DNA of 64,000 bases from Actinomadura atramentaria DSM 43919 (GTDB lineage Bacteria; Actinomycetota; Actinomycetes; Streptosporangiales; Streptosporangiaceae). Under the pieces are notes generated by a model. It searched no databases and had not been told where the DNA came from. It worked only from the letters and a program-made list of their open reading frames with translations. Shown piece by piece: positions 38,164-48,214 of this stretch; position 1 is the first letter of the stretch; each line of letters starts with the position of its first letter. The stretch is from the NCBI RefSeq assembly GCF_000381885.1, contig NZ_KB907214.1:186001-250000 (forward strand), written 5' to 3'. A program made the translations under genes and the position numbers.

Positions 38164-39507
38164 TCAACCCAGAGCGCTGCGGACGACCTCCGCGAGGCGG
38201 TCCGCGACCGCCTTCGCCTCGTCGTGCGTCGGGGCCTCGACCATCACCCGCACCATCGGCTCGGTCCCGCTCGGCCGGATCAGCACGCGCCCGCCGTCGC
38301 CAAGCTCCGCCTCGGCGGCGGCGACGGCCGCGGCGACCTCCGGCGACGTCTTGGCGCGCGTCCGGTCCACGTCGCGGACGTTCACCAGCACCTGCGGCAG
38401 CCGCGTCATGACCTTGGCCAGCTCGTCCAGCGGCCGCCCGCTGCGCGCCACCGCCGACAGCAGGTGCAGCCCGGTGAGCACGCCGTCGCCGGTCGTCGCG
38501 TGGTCCAGCATGATCACGTGGCCGGACTGCTCCCCGCCGAAGACGTACCCGTGCTCCTTCATCGCCTCCAGCACGTACCGGTCCCCGACCGCGGTCTCGA
38601 CGACCTTCAGCCCCGCGTCGCGCATCGCGTTCTTGAACCCGAGGTTCGACATCACCGTCGCGACGACGGTGTCGGCGGCGAGGCGGCCCGCCGCGCGCAG
38701 CTCCAGCGCGAGGATCGCCATGATCTGGTCGCCGTCGACGTCCTCGCCGGACGCGGTGACGGCCAGGCAGCGGTCGGCGTCGCCGTCGTGGGCGATGCCC
38801 GCGTCCGCGCCGTGCTCGCGGACGGCGGCGCGCAGCGCGTCCAGGTGCGTGGAGCCGCAGCCCTCGTTGATGTTGAGCCCGTCGGGGGCCGCGCCGATCG
38901 TCACGACGTCCGCGCCCGCGCGGCGCAGCACCTCCGGCGCGACCGTCGCGGCCGCGCCGTGCGCGCAGTCGACGACGACGCGCAGCCCGTCCAGCGAGAC
39001 CGGCACCGTGGACAGCAGGTGCGCGACGTACTGTTCGACCGCTCCATACGCGTCCCGGACGCGGCCGACGCCCGCGCCGGTCGGCGGCTCCCACGCCCCG
39101 CCGACGACCGCCTCGATGCGGTCCTCCATCTCGTCGGCCAGCTTGTAGCCGCTGCGGTCGAAGAACTTGATGCCGTTGTCGGGCGCGGGGTTGTGCGACG
39201 CCGACAGCATGACGCCGAGGTCGGCGTCCAGGGCGCTGGTGAGGTGCGCGACGGCGGGCGTCGGCAGCACGCCGAGCCGCAGCACGTCCACCCCGGCCGA
39301 GGCGAGCCCGGCGACGACGGCCGCCTCCAGGAACTCGCCGGATGCGCGCGGGTCGCGGCCGACCACCGCCGTCGGCCGGTGCCCCTCGAACGCGCCCGCC
39401 TCGGCCAGGACCCGCGCCGCCGCGACGGACAGGTCCAGGGCCAGCGGCGCGGTCAGGTCGCGGTTGGCCAGCCCGCGCACGCCATCGGTCCCGAACAGAC
39501 GACCCAC
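38164..39507 (-). CDS. glmM: Phosphoglucosamine mutase
   Basis: 447 aa. Isomerises glucosamine-6-P to glucosamine-1-P for UDP-GlcNAc. N-terminal [19 protein letters not shown], active-site Ser in [18 protein letters not shown] (about residues 98-112), metal site [10 protein letters not shown], sugar-binding [10 protein letters not shown] and the phosphate-binding end [12 protein letters not shown]. All are present. Length is normal. It lies downstream of rpsI beyond a strong intrinsic terminator (39530-39579), so it probably has its own promoter near that point or depends on readthrough. Confidence 0.97.
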   Translation of the reverse strand: MGRLFGTDGVRGLANRDLTAPLALDLSVAAARVLAEAGAFEGHRPTAVVGRDPRASGEFLEAAVVAGLASAGVDVLRLGVLPTPAVAHLTSALDADLGVMLSASHNPAPDNGIKFFDRSGYKLADEMEDRIEAVVGGAWEPPTGAGVGRVRDAYGAVEQYVAHLLSTVPVSLDGLRVVVDCAHGAAATVAPEVLRRAGADVVTIGAAPDGLNINEGCGSTHLDALRAAVREHGADAGIAHDGDADRCLAVTASGEDVDGDQIMAILALELRAAGRLAADTVVATVMSNLGFKNAMRDAGLKVVETAVGDRYVLEAMKEHGYVFGGEQSGHVIMLDHATTGDGVLTGLHLLSAVARSGRPLDELAKVMTRLPQVLVNVRDVDRTRAKTSPEVAAAVAAAEAELGDGGRVLIRPSGTEPMVRVMVEAPTHDEAKAVADRLAEVVRSALG

Positions 39508-39529
39508 GATTCAACTCCCGGAAAAGACG

Positions 39530-39579
39530 AAAAAAAACCGCGCGGGGCGGCCGGAGCACGGCTCCGGCCACCCCGCGCG
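39530..39579 (-). terminator. Rho-independent terminator of rplM-rpsI
   Basis: Near-perfect 19-bp stem (39539-39557 with 39561-39579, one G-T-type mismatch), 3-nt loop, followed on the minus strand by eight consecutive T (39537-39530). It is the most canonical intrinsic terminator in the window, 28 nt past the rpsI stop and just before glmM. Confidence 0.93.
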
Positions 39580-39607
39580 ATCAAATCCCACTGCGCAAGG
39601 GTAGTGG

Positions 39608-40126
39608 TTAGCGCTTGCTGTACTGCGGCGCCTTGCGGGCCTTCTTGAGACCGGCCTTCTTCCGCTCGGGAACGCGCGCGTCGCGGGTGAGGAAGCCCGC
39701 CTTCTTCAGCGCGGGGCGGTGCTCGATGTTGGCGAACTGCAGGGCGCGGGAGATGCCGAGGCGCAGCGCACCGGCCTGGCCGGTGGTGCCGCCGCCGGAC
39801 ACGCGCACGAGCACGTCGAACTGGTCTTCGAGGCCGAGCAGGACGAACGGCTCGTTCACGATCTGCTGGTGGACCTTGTTCGGGAAGTACTGGTCCAGCG
39901 TGCGGCCGTTGATCGTCCACTTGCCGGTGCCGGGCACGATCCGGACGCGGGCGATGGCCTGCTTGCGGCGGCCGGTGCCGGCGGCGGGGCCGGTGGCGAC
40001 GGGCTGGCCGAGGAAGCCGGCGTCGGCGCCCTCGGGGGTCTCGGTGCTGTACTCCGACGGCGCGTCTTCGTACGAGTCGAACTCGGCGCCCTCGGCGGGC
40101 GTCTCGATGCCGGACTGCTCGGTCAC
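39608..40126 (-). CDS. rpsI: 30S ribosomal protein S9
   Basis: 172 aa. The conserved S9 core starts at about residue 48 ([25 protein letters not shown]) and ends in the rRNA-contacting basic tail [19 protein letters not shown]. The first ~45 residues are an acidic Glu/Asp/Ser-rich extension typical of actinobacterial S9. Follows rplM at 86 nt in the standard L13-S9 operon. Confidence 0.97.
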   Translation of the reverse strand: MTEQSGIETPAEGAEFDSYEDAPSEYSTETPEGADAGFLGQPVATGPAAGTGRRKQAIARVRIVPGTGKWTINGRTLDQYFPNKVHQQIVNEPFVLLGLEDQFDVLVRVSGGGTTGQAGALRLGISRALQFANIEHRPALKKAGFLTRDARVPERKKAGLKKARKAPQYSKR

Positions 40127-40212
40127 GTTTCTCCTAGGGAAGTCTTCTGGCCAGGGCGGCGGACCCAGTCGGGTGCCCCGGCGGCCGCTGTTTCCTGTTG
40201 TGCTGCGGGGTG

Positions 40213-40656
40213 TTACTGCGAGATCTGCTTGATCTCGAACGGGACCGGCTTCTGCGCCTGGTGCGGGTGCTCCGGACCGGCGTAGACCTTGACCTTGCCG
40301 AACATCTGGCGGCCGAGGGTGTTCTTGGGCAGCATGCCCTTGATCGCCTTCTCGACGGCCTTGGCCGGGTTCTTCTCCAGCAGGTCGCCGTAGGAGATCG
40401 AGCGGAGGCCGCCCGGGTAGCCGGAGTGCCGGTAGGCGCGCTTCTGCTCGCGCTTGTTGCCCGACAGCGCGACCTTGTCCGCGTTGACGATGATGACGAA
40501 GTCACCGGTGTCGAGGTGCGGCGCGTAGATCGGCTTGTGCTTGCCGCGCAGGAGCTGCGCGGCCTGGCTCGCGAGCCGCCCGAGCACGACGTCGGTCGCG
40601 TCGATGACGTGCCACTGACGCTGCACGTCGGCGGGCTTAGGGGTGTACGTGCGCAC
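40213..40656 (-). CDS. rplM: 50S ribosomal protein L13
   Basis: 147 aa from GTG 40656; the open frame upstream lacks homology. It begins [30 protein letters not shown], contains [18 protein letters not shown] and [29 protein letters not shown], all L13 signatures. First gene of the rplM-rpsI operon. A consensus promoter lies at 40877-40906, giving a leader of about 215 nt, long enough for autogenous control. Confidence 0.97.
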   Translation of the reverse strand: MRTYTPKPADVQRQWHVIDATDVVLGRLASQAAQLLRGKHKPIYAPHLDTGDFVIIVNADKVALSGNKREQKRAYRHSGYPGGLRSISYGDLLEKNPAKAVEKAIKGMLPKNTLGRQMFGKVKVYAGPEHPHQAQKPVPFEIKQISQ

Positions 40657-40876
40657 GGTCGTAGACCTTCGTTTCCTTGTCGGCTTGCGTTCGATCCTCC
40701 GTCCACCCCGGGAATGACGGGTGGACGCCTTGCGGCGGCAGTGCCCGCCAGGCAGACCGGAAAAGAGTCCGACATGGCGCTCGCGGCGAGACGGTCCACG
40801 CCAGGATCGTGCGGTGTACCGGCACCGGCCGCGTTCGTACCCTACAGACGGGCCTCGACACATACCACGGCCTCCC

Positions 40877-40906
40877 AGGGTATCCGCCCCGGCCGGAGCC
40901 CGTCAA
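40877..40906 (-). promoter_or_regulatory. Promoter of rplM-rpsI
   Basis: Minus strand: TTGACG (40906-40901), 18-nt spacer, TACCCT (40882-40877). The strong -35 and good spacing fit a vegetative promoter. Expected start near 40870. Confidence 0.65.
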
Positions 40907-40989
40907 AGCGGGCGGGACGGGCCCGGCGCGCCGCCCGCCGCGGCCCCGGAACCGGCCGCCTTCCTGCACAGACTAATCCGACAGAAACC

Positions 40990-41019
40990 CTGACTTTTCA
41001 ACTTCGCGCGCGGTAGAGT
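40990..41019 (+). promoter_or_regulatory. Candidate promoter of the CAP-domain gene
   Basis: CTGACT (40990-40995), 18-nt spacer, TAGAGT (41014-41019), divergent from the rplM promoter. The -10 is good and the -35 is fair. Confidence 0.4.
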
Positions 41020-41121
41020 CCGCGCGACCGGTCCATCGTCGGCCCCGTCCGGCCCGCCCCCCGGGAGCCACCGCTGCCCTCCCCGCGCCAGCCGCGGCGT
41101 CCGCGCCGCCGCCGCGCCGGG

Positions 41122-41817
41122 ATGATCGCGACGTCCGTCACCAGCGCGGGCCTCGCGCTCGCCCTCGGCGTCGCCCTCGACCGCGCCGTGCTGACCCCGC
41201 GCGGCGGGCCCGTGCCGGTCGCCGTCCTCGACCCGGGGCCCGAACCCGCCGCGGCCGACACCGTGCGGCCGGGCGGGCCCGACGCGGCGTCCTCCTCGCA
41301 CGCGGCGCGGCGCGGGGCGTCCGCGCGGCCGTCCGTGACCTCGTCCGCCGGGACGGCCGACGAGCGGGCGACGCGGCCGAACGGCCCGCGCCGCACCCCG
41401 CGCGCGCCCGCCACCCCGGCCGCGCCGCGCGTCCCGGCGGCGGACGCCGAGGCCGCCGCGGTCGTCCTCACCAACCGGGAACGTGCCAAGGCGGGCTGCC
41501 CGGCGCTGCGCGTCGACCCGGCCCTGCGCCGCGCCGCCCGCGCCCACTCCGCCGACATGGCCGCGCACAACTACTTCGGCCACGACTCGCGCGACGGCGA
41601 GTCGCCGTGGCAGCGCATCCGCCGCGCGGGCAACGCCGCCCCCGGCGCGGAGAACATCGCCCGCGGCTTCCCCACCGCGCGGGCCGTCGTCGACGGCTGG
41701 ATGCACAGTCCCGGGCACCGCGCGAACATCCTCAACTGCGGGCTGCGCAGCATCGGCGTGGGGATGGCGACGGGGCCCGGCGGGCCCTGGTGGACGCAGG
41801 ATTTCGGCTGGTCATGA
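41122..41817 (+). CDS. Secreted CAP (SCP/PR-1) domain protein
   Basis: 231 aa from ATG 41122. A CTG 16 codons upstream (41074), after GGGAG, would add an Arg-rich n-region and is possible. Residues 1-22 (MIATSVTSAGLALALGVALDRAV) act as signal peptide or anchor; then ~85 residues of Pro/Ala/Arg linker. The CAP domain occupies about 112-231: LTNRERAKAGCPALRVDPALRRAARAHSADMAAHNYFGHDSRDG, AENIARGF, WMHSPGHRANIL and the final WWTQDFGWS. The HxE/H metal-type residues (H..., E in GAEN, H in SPGHR) are all kept. Function of bacterial CAP proteins is mostly unknown. It heads a row of three plus-strand surface-protein genes. Confidence 0.9.
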   Translation: MIATSVTSAGLALALGVALDRAVLTPRGGPVPVAVLDPGPEPAAADTVRPGGPDAASSSHAARRGASARPSVTSSAGTADERATRPNGPRRTPRAPATPAAPRVPAADAEAAAVVLTNRERAKAGCPALRVDPALRRAARAHSADMAAHNYFGHDSRDGESPWQRIRRAGNAAPGAENIARGFPTARAVVDGWMHSPGHRANILNCGLRSIGVGMATGPGGPWWTQDFGWS

Positions 41818-41886
41818 GGGGTGCGGGCGGCCGCGTCCCCCCGGTTCGGACCCGTCCGGCGGCACGCTTCGAGTAGGGTCACCGGC

Positions 41887-43104
41887 ATGGGTTACCCGGG
41901 TGATCACGGCGCCGCCGACGACCGCGCTCCGGACCGCGCGACGCCCGCCGAGGCGTTCGGCGCCGGTCCGCGGCGGCCCCTCGCGGCGCCCCACGGCACC
42001 GGCGGCGAGGCGCCCGCGACCGACGATCCGTTCGGCGCGACGGCGCCGTTCGACGGGCGTCCGGCGAGCGGGCCGACGGCGTCCTTCGGCGCCCCCGCGG
42101 CGAGTCCGCCCACCACGAGCCCGCCTACCACGGGCACCCCGCTCGCGCCGCCGTTCGGTGCGCCGGGCGACGGGTTCGACGGCGGCTTCGACGAAGGGCT
42201 CGGGACGCCCGTCGCGGGCCAGGCGACGCGCACGCAGCGCGTCCCGTCCGGCGGCTTCACCGGCGGCGTCCCGGACGGTCCCGAGTCCGGCGGCCCGGCC
42301 GAGCCGCCCGCGTTCGGCGGCTTCGGGCACCCCGACGACGCGCCCGTGCCCGCCCCCGGCCGTCCGTCCGGGCGGGGCCGCACGCCGCTCGTCGTCGCCG
42401 GGTCGGCGGCGGCCGGGCTGGTCCTCGTCGCCGCCGGGTTCTTCGGCTCGTCCATGCTCAAGAGCGACGACGACAAGCCCGCGCCGCGCAAGGCCGCCGC
42501 GCAGACGGCCACGCGGCCGACCGCCAAGGTCACGCCGACCGTCCCGCCGCTGGAGCCGGTCAAGCTCCGGAGCCGCGCCACCGACCCCAAGCCGCTGACG
42601 CTGCGCGAGGCGTTCGGGAAGAAGTCGTTCACCGGCGGCGGCCAGAAGTACCTCCGGACGGCCGTCCGCTCGGGATCGTGCGCCGCCGGCGTCACGGGGG
42701 CGGCGTTCGTCGCGGCGCTGAAGAAGGCCGGGTGCAGCCAGGGCCTCCGCGCCACGTACGCGCGCAAGGACGGCAAGCTCATCGGGACCGTCGGCGTCCT
42801 CAACCTGCGCTCGGAGAAGGCCGCGCGGTACGCAGCCAAGGCCGCCGCCGCCAAGTCGGCGCATCTGACGGCGCTGCCCGGCACCGGCGTCACCGCCAAG
42901 AACGGCAAGGGCGAGGCGCTCGGCAGCGCGCAGGTCAAGGGGCACTACCTCGTCCTGACGTGGGTGCAGCGGCCGGACGGCAAGAAGATCGCCGCCGCGT
43001 ACGACAAGGTCGTCGCGGCGTTCGGGCAGCAGGTCGTCAAGAGCGGCGGCCTCGGGTTCGCGCTCGCCTACCGGGAAACCGAAGGCAAACCCTTCAACGG
43101 TTGA
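41887..43104 (+). CDS. Single-pass membrane protein, paralogue 1 of outer-domain pair
   Basis: 405 aa from ATG 41887. Residues 1-155 are Pro/Gly/Ala-rich and disordered; RGRTPLVVAG starts one membrane helix (about 162-185); a Lys/Thr/Pro linker follows. The outer domain (about 225-405) begins TDPKPLTLREAF and contains two Cys (SGSCAAG and AGCSQG), LRATYARKD, VGVLNLRSEKAARYA and GHYLVLTWVQ. The same pattern recurs in the next gene. No known family is recognised. It might be an extracytoplasmic sensor or binding domain. No enzyme or partner sits nearby except the CAP protein. Confidence 0.75.
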   Translation: MGYPGDHGAADDRAPDRATPAEAFGAGPRRPLAAPHGTGGEAPATDDPFGATAPFDGRPASGPTASFGAPAASPPTTSPPTTGTPLAPPFGAPGDGFDGGFDEGLGTPVAGQATRTQRVPSGGFTGGVPDGPESGGPAEPPAFGGFGHPDDAPVPAPGRPSGRGRTPLVVAGSAAAGLVLVAAGFFGSSMLKSDDDKPAPRKAAAQTATRPTAKVTPTVPPLEPVKLRSRATDPKPLTLREAFGKKSFTGGGQKYLRTAVRSGSCAAGVTGAAFVAALKKAGCSQGLRATYARKDGKLIGTVGVLNLRSEKAARYAAKAAAAKSAHLTALPGTGVTAKNGKGEALGSAQVKGHYLVLTWVQRPDGKKIAAAYDKVVAAFGQQVVKSGGLGFALAYRETEGKPFNG

Positions 43105-43128
43105 GCATTGTGAATACCCTGTCTGGCT

Positions 43129-45237
43129 ATGTCTGGATCTAACGACGGACGGGCCCCCGCCGCGGGCGACGGCGAGCAGGACTCGCCGGACCTGCGCGTC
43201 CGTGCGTTCGGCTTGCACAAGCCCTGGTGGGCCTCCGACGAGCCGGAGGCCGAGCCCGGCCAGGAGACCGCTCCCGCCCCACCCGAAACCGACGAAACCG
43301 ACGACCTCGACCGGCCCGCCGCCGGAACCCGCCCCGGCGCGACCGGCCCGGGCGGCGAACCCGGCGGGGAAGCCCTGCCCGGCGCGACCGGCCCGGGCGG
43401 CGAACCCGGCGAGGAAGCCCTGCCCGACGCGTTCGCCACGGACGACGCCGAGGGCGGGTCCGGCAAGGCCGCGCTGCGCGACCGACCTGGCGCCGCCCAG
43501 GACGCGTTCAGCCGGGAAGCCGGTCGACCCGATGCCGCGGAGGACGCGTCCGGCGGGAAAACCGGCCGACCCGACGCGGCCGACGATGCGTCCGGCCGGA
43601 AGACCGGACGACCCGGCGCGGGCGGCGAGCCGGGCTCGGCCCCGTCCGACCGGCTCGTCGCGCGGGGCGCGGTGCCGCGTCCCACGCCGCCCGGCGACGA
43701 CGAGCCGGACGCCGCCGACGACTCCGCGGCCCCCGTCCTCCAGCCCGACGCGATCATCCCGCCCGGCATCACGCCGCCCGCCTCGGGAACGCTCCCGCTC
43801 CCCGAGGCCGCCGCCAAGCCGCCCACCGCCTTCGGCGGCGCGGCCCGGTCGCGCCCGGCGCCCCTGCCGCCGGAGGACCTGGTCCCCGACGAGCGTGAAT
43901 CCCCCCGGGGAACCGGATCACCGGGCGGCCGCCCCTTCGACGCCGACGACACCGCGGTGGACGGCCCGCCCATCAGCACGGACGACCTCGCGTCCTCCAA
44001 CGCGGACGCGTCCTCACCGGGCAACGGGCTCGTGGACGCGGGCGGTCCCGCATCGACCTCGCCGCCCAACGACCTCCCGCCCGGTGAACGGCCCGGCGCG
44101 GGCGGCCTTCCGGCGAACAGCCCTCCGAAGGGCGCGCCGCTGACCGGCGCGGGCAACCCTCCGGCGAACGGCCTCCCGCCCGGCGCTGCGGGCACAAGCG
44201 CCCTCGCTCCAGGCAGCGCGGGCGACCGTCCGGACGGGTTTCCGCCGGGCAGCGTCGGCAACCACCCCGGCGCGCTTCCGCCGGGCAGCGCGGGCGACCG
44301 CCCCGGCGTGTTTCCGCCGGGCAGCGTGGGCGACCGCCCGGGCGCGCTTCCGCCGGGCGGCGCGGGCGGGCGTCCGCCGGGCGACGCGGGTGATCTCCTG
44401 CCGGGCGGGTTCGCGCCGGACGGCGGCGAGCGGGACGCCACCGCCCCGCAGCCCGCCGTCGTCGGCGGGGCGCAGCCGCCGTTCGGTCCCGGGCCGATGG
44501 CACAGGGCGCGGGCGCGCCCGCGCGCGGCGGGAACAAGCGGCGCGCGACGCTGTTCGCGGCGGGCGGCGTCGCGGCCGTCATCGTGCTCGGCGCGGCCGG
44601 ATACGCGCTCGCGGGCGGCGGCGACGGCGCGCCGGAGCGGGCCGCGTCGGCGAAGCCCGCGTCCCCGGCCGCGTCGCCCTCGGTCTCCGGCCAGCCGCCG
44701 ATCACGCCGACCGCGCCCACCGCGCCGTCCGGCATCGACACCGAGAAGACCGACCCCCGGCCGCTCGCGCTCATCGAGGTCTTCCCCGCCAACGCCGTGA
44801 CGCTCGGCGGCCACGCCTACGTGCGCGACCGCTCGTCGGTCAACCACGACTGCTCGCTCACCGCGCGCGGCGCGATGGCCGCGGCCCTCGCCCACGAGAA
44901 GTGCCGGGGCGTCGTGCGGGCGACGTTCATCGACCGGGAGCGCACCGTCGCCGTGACGACGGGCGTCGCGATCCTCCCGACGAAGGCCGCCGCCCTGCGC
45001 GCGGGCCGCGCCGGGGACCCGAGCCGCTACGAGTGGTTCCGGGGCATGCAGGGCAAGCGCTCCACCGAGATCGACCGCGCGGGCGGCTACGCCGCCGCGA
45101 CCGTCCGCGGCCGCTACATCATCTACGCCTACGCCCAGTACGCGAAGGGCCGCCCCGCCCCGGGCGGCCCGAACCTCAAGACGGTGACACGCCAGTTCAT
45201 CGACTACGCCGTCCGCCCCATCGAGGCCCGCGCGTAA
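43129..45237 (+). CDS. Repeat-rich single-pass membrane protein, paralogue 2
   Basis: 702 aa from ATG 43129, 24 nt after paralogue 1. The first ~460 residues are disordered Pro/Gly/Asp sequence with tandem repeats: a 15-residue GATGPGGEPG unit twice (about 70-100) and a 12-residue GSAGDRPGVFPP-type unit four to five times (about 362-420). One membrane helix (ATLFAAGGVAAVIVLGAAGYALAGG, about 472-495) precedes the outer domain (about 540-702), which begins TDPRPLALIEVF and has VNHDCSL and HEKCRGVVRATF, aligning with paralogue 1. Both Cys positions and the RAT motif match. Function unknown. Confidence 0.75.
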   Translation: MSGSNDGRAPAAGDGEQDSPDLRVRAFGLHKPWWASDEPEAEPGQETAPAPPETDETDDLDRPAAGTRPGATGPGGEPGGEALPGATGPGGEPGEEALPDAFATDDAEGGSGKAALRDRPGAAQDAFSREAGRPDAAEDASGGKTGRPDAADDASGRKTGRPGAGGEPGSAPSDRLVARGAVPRPTPPGDDEPDAADDSAAPVLQPDAIIPPGITPPASGTLPLPEAAAKPPTAFGGAARSRPAPLPPEDLVPDERESPRGTGSPGGRPFDADDTAVDGPPISTDDLASSNADASSPGNGLVDAGGPASTSPPNDLPPGERPGAGGLPANSPPKGAPLTGAGNPPANGLPPGAAGTSALAPGSAGDRPDGFPPGSVGNHPGALPPGSAGDRPGVFPPGSVGDRPGALPPGGAGGRPPGDAGDLLPGGFAPDGGERDATAPQPAVVGGAQPPFGPGPMAQGAGAPARGGNKRRATLFAAGGVAAVIVLGAAGYALAGGGDGAPERAASAKPASPAASPSVSGQPPITPTAPTAPSGIDTEKTDPRPLALIEVFPANAVTLGGHAYVRDRSSVNHDCSLTARGAMAAALAHEKCRGVVRATFIDRERTVAVTTGVAILPTKAAALRAGRAGDPSRYEWFRGMQGKRSTEIDRAGGYAAATVRGRYIIYAYAQYAKGRPAPGGPNLKTVTRQFIDYAVRPIEARA
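44212..44391 (+). repeat. 36-bp tandem repeat in coding sequence
   Basis: Five units at exact 36-bp spacing (starts 44212, 44248, 44284, 44320, 44356), each coding a 12-residue GSxGxRPGxxPP unit in the disordered part of the 43129 protein. Confidence 0.85.
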
Positions 45238-45247
45238 CCCATCCGAC

Positions 45248-45272
45248 GACGCGGCGCCGGGGGCGCCGCGTC
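45248..45272. terminator. Terminator after the 43129 gene
   Basis: Perfect 11-bp inverted repeat GACGCGGCGCC (45248-45258) and GGCGCCGCGTC (45262-45272), 3-nt loop, starting 11 nt past the stop. GC-rich without a clear T-tract. Confidence 0.6.
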
Positions 45273-45494
45273 ACCACCCGCGACCAGAACCGACACGCAC
45301 GGCCGCATCACGCATCCTCAAGCCCCGTCCGCGGCCGAGCAGGCGGGCACCTAGTCCCGACACGGCGGGTACATCGGACGGCCGAATCAAACGCGACGAC
45401 GCGTCACGCCATCCCGAGCCACGCCGATCCGCAGCACCCAGGACGCAGCATCGAGCCATCCCGGTGTCGCTGCGGCGAGGCCCGTCGTGGGCGT

Positions 45495-46349
45495 TCAGGT
45501 CTCGTCGGCGGACGGTTCCGGCGCGGAGGCGGCCAGCGTCCGGACGCGGCGCGTGCGTTGGGCGCGTTCGGCGAGGCCCGCGGCGTCCGGATAGCGGACC
45601 TCCTCCAGCGTCAGGCCGTGCGCGGGGGCGACGTTCACCGCCGAGTCGCGGACGCGCGCCGCGAGGACGCGCCCCGGCCAGTCCGGCTCGCGGCGGCCGT
45701 CGCCGACCGCCAGCAGCGCGCCGACCAGCGCCCGCACCATCGAGTGGCAGAACGCGTCGGCCTCGACGGTCGCGACCGCAAGGCGCGGCTCGACCCGCTC
45801 CCACCGCAGCGTCTGCAGCTCGCGGATCGTCGTCGCGCCCTCGCGCTTGCGGCAGTACGCGGCGAAGTCGTGCTCGCCGGTGAGGAGCGCGGCGGCCTCG
45901 TTCATCCGGTCCACGTCGAGCGGGCGGGGGTGCCACAGGACGTCGTGGCGGCGCAGCGGATCGACGCCGACCGGGTCGTCGCAGACGCGGTACGCGTAGC
46001 GGCGGGCGAGCGCGGAGAAGCGGGCGTCGAACCCGTCCGGCGCGACCGACACCCGCCACACGCGGACGTCGGCGGGCAGCAGCCCGGCGAGGCGGCGCGG
46101 CAGCGTCGCGCTGACGGTCCCGTACGCGGCGACGGGCAGCACCACGTGCGCGACCTGCCCGCGCGCGTGGACGCCCGCGTCGGTGCGCCCCGCGACGGTC
46201 AGCATCGGCGGCGGGTCGAGCCGCAGCGCGCGCCCCAGGGCGTCCTCGATGACGCCCTGCACGGTGCGCTGGCCCGGCTGGCGCGCCCAGCCCGCGAACG
46301 CGGCCCCGTCGTAGCCGAGGTCGAGCCGGAGTCTCACCAGGGCGGTCAT
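45495..46349 (-). CDS. truA: tRNA pseudouridine(38-40) synthase
   Basis: 284 aa from ATG 46349; the frame extends 29 codons further and an upstream GTG is possible, but homology begins at [27 protein letters not shown]. The catalytic Asp is D57 in [14 protein letters not shown]. Later signatures: [22 protein letters not shown] and [17 protein letters not shown]. It modifies U38-40 of the tRNA anticodon arm. It follows rplQ beyond a hairpin terminator, the usual actinobacterial order. Confidence 0.95.
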   Translation of the reverse strand: MTALVRLRLDLGYDGAAFAGWARQPGQRTVQGVIEDALGRALRLDPPPMLTVAGRTDAGVHARGQVAHVVLPVAAYGTVSATLPRRLAGLLPADVRVWRVSVAPDGFDARFSALARRYAYRVCDDPVGVDPLRRHDVLWHPRPLDVDRMNEAAALLTGEHDFAAYCRKREGATTIRELQTLRWERVEPRLAVATVEADAFCHSMVRALVGALLAVGDGRREPDWPGRVLAARVRDSAVNVAPAHGLTLEEVRYPDAAGLAERAQRTRRVRTLAASAPEPSADET

Positions 46350-46441
46350 GTCGGCCGGGTCTCCCGGCGGCCGGTGATCGTGTTCGGGCACGGTGACGAC
46401 GACTCCCTCGGCCTGACCATGCGGCCAGTGTGGCAAAGATC

Positions 46442-46474
46442 AGGCCCGCCGTCCCGTAGCGGGACGGCGGGCCT
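46442..46474 (-). terminator. Terminator between rplQ and truA
   Basis: Perfect 15-bp stem, AGGCCCGCCGTCCCG (46442-46456) and CGGGACGGCGGGCCT (46460-46474), 3-nt loop, 25 nt past the rplQ stop. The run after it on the minus strand is only weakly T-rich, so readthrough into truA is possible. Confidence 0.8.
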
Positions 46475-46498
46475 TCGCGCATGTCGCGCGGGCGCCGA

Positions 46499-46987
46499 TT
46501 ACTCGGACTTGGCGGTCTCGTCGGCCTCGGCGGCGGGCGCCTCGGTCGGCTCGGCGGCGGCCTCGGTCGCCTCCGGGGCCTCGGCGGGCTCCTCGGCGGC
46601 GGGCTTGGCCGTGCCGGTGGACGCGGCGAGCTGCTCCTGCACCAGCTCGATGACCGCCATCGGGGCGTTGTCGCCCTTGCGCGGCCCGAGCTTGGTGATC
46701 CGGGTGTAGCCGCCCGGACGGTTCGCGAACCGCGGCGCGATCTCGGTGAACAGCTCGTGGACCACGCCCTTGTCGCGGATCACGGCCGCGACCTGGCGAC
46801 GGTTGTGCAGGTCGCCCTTCTTGGCCTTGGTGATCAGCTTCTCCGCGAGCGGGCGGACCCGGCGGGCCTTGGCCTCGGTCGTGGTGATGCGGCCGTGCTC
46901 GAACAGCGCCGTCGCCAGGTTGGCGAGGATGAGCCGCTGGTGCGCGGCGCTGCCGCCGAGGCGGGCGCCCTTCGTGGGCTGGGGCAT
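46499..46987 (-). CDS. rplQ: 50S ribosomal protein L17
   Basis: 162 aa. The L17 core (1-120) starts [41 protein letters not shown] and has [24 protein letters not shown]. The last ~40 residues are an Ala/Glu-rich acidic tail seen in actinobacteria. It follows rpoA by 151 nt. Confidence 0.97.
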   Translation of the reverse strand: MPQPTKGARLGGSAAHQRLILANLATALFEHGRITTTEAKARRVRPLAEKLITKAKKGDLHNRRQVAAVIRDKGVVHELFTEIAPRFANRPGGYTRITKLGPRKGDNAPMAVIELVQEQLAASTGTAKPAAEEPAEAPEATEAAAEPTEAPAAEADETAKSE

Positions 46988-47138
46988 GGTCTGTCCTTCC
47001 TGCGCCGGCCGTGTCAGGTACCGGCGTCAGCCGAACCCCGGGGCCGACCGGCCCCGGGGGTGTTGCGTGTGGCGTGTCACCTGTGGGGGACGACCCCCAC
47101 AGCCCCGCGGTACTGAGAAACGACGCGGCGGTCGTTGC

Positions 47139-48152
47139 TCAGTACTGCTCGGTCTCCGCGTACCCGCCGTCGTCGTCGCCGTAGGAGTCGGCGGCGGCGC
47201 TCGGGTCGAACCCGGGCGGGGAGTCCTTCAGCGAGAGGCCCATGTCGTTGAGCTTCTGCTTGACCTCTTCGATCGACTTGGCGCCGAAATTCCTTATATC
47301 GAGGAGGTCCTGCTCGCTCCGGGCCACCAGCTCGCCCACCGAGTGGATGCCCTCGCGCTTGAGGCAGTTGTAGGAGCGGACCGTCAGGTTCAGCTCCTCG
47401 ATCGGCAGCGCGAGGTCGGCGGCGAGCGCGGCGTCCGTCGGCGACGGGCCCATGTCGATGCCCTCGGCCTCGACGTTCAGCTCGCGCGCCAGGCCGAACA
47501 GCTCGACCAGCGTCTTGCCCGCCGACGCGACCGCGTCGCGCGGCAGCAGCGACTGCTTGGTCTCGACGTCGAGGATGAGGCGGTCGAAGTCGGTGCGCTG
47601 CTCGACTCGGGTCGCCTCGACCTTGTAGACGACCTTGAGGACCGGCGAGTAGATCGAGTCGATCGGGATGCGGCCGATCTCCTGGCCGGGCTGCTTGTTC
47701 TGGGCGGCGGAGACGTAGCCGCGACCGCGCTCGACGGTCAGCTCCATCTCCAGCTTCGCCTTGTTGTTCAGCGTGGCGATGTGCAGGTCGGGGTTGTGGA
47801 CCTCGACGCCCGCGGGCGGCGCGATGTCGGCCGCGGTGACCTCGCCCGGACCCTGCTTGCGCAGGTACATGACGACCGGCTCGTCGTGCTCGGACGAGAC
47901 GACCAGCTCCTTGAGGTTCAGGATGATGTCGGTGACATCCTCCTTGACCCCCGGGACGGTCGAGAACTCGTGCAGCACGCCCTCGATGCGGATGCTGGTG
48001 ACCGCCGCGCCCGGAATGGACGACAGCAGCGTGCGCCGCAGCGAGTTGCCGATGGTGTAGCCGAAGCCCGGCTCCAGCGGCTCGATGGTGAACCGGGACC
48101 GGTACTCGTCCACCTGCTCTTCGGCGAGGGTGGGACGCTGAGCGATGAGCAT
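47139..48152 (-). CDS. rpoA: DNA-directed RNA polymerase alpha subunit
   Basis: 337 aa. The N-terminal assembly domain (about 1-235) has [29 protein letters not shown] and [25 protein letters not shown]; the C-terminal domain (about 250-315) binds UP elements and activators, with [37 protein letters not shown] Ser/Asp-rich tail ends the protein. It is preceded by rpsD through a 20-bp hairpin and followed by rplQ. Confidence 0.98.
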   Translation of the reverse strand: MLIAQRPTLAEEQVDEYRSRFTIEPLEPGFGYTIGNSLRRTLLSSIPGAAVTSIRIEGVLHEFSTVPGVKEDVTDIILNLKELVVSSEHDEPVVMYLRKQGPGEVTAADIAPPAGVEVHNPDLHIATLNNKAKLEMELTVERGRGYVSAAQNKQPGQEIGRIPIDSIYSPVLKVVYKVEATRVEQRTDFDRLILDVETKQSLLPRDAVASAGKTLVELFGLARELNVEAEGIDMGPSPTDAALAADLALPIEELNLTVRSYNCLKREGIHSVGELVARSEQDLLDIRNFGAKSIEEVKQKLNDMGLSLKDSPPGFDPSAAADSYGDDDGGYAETEQY

Positions 48153-48214
48153 GAAAGCTCCTTCTTCCCGCGGTGCCCGCTATTTGACGACCGCGTTCGG
48201 TGTTCCGTTCTCGC

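Larger units (their letters stand above)
40657..41121. other. Divergent intergenic region between rplM and the CAP-domain gene
   Basis: 465 bp holding the L13 leader (minus strand, about 40657-40870), the L13 promoter and a candidate promoter for the plus-strand gene. I see no small gene in it. The possible CTG start at 41074 of the CAP gene, with GGGAG just before, lies inside it. Confidence 0.65.

Noticed and set aside
45271-46482. 403-aa minus-strand frame overlapping truA
   Set aside because: It is an alternative frame of truA and its flanks, Arg-rich and without motifs, while truA has its catalytic Asp motif.
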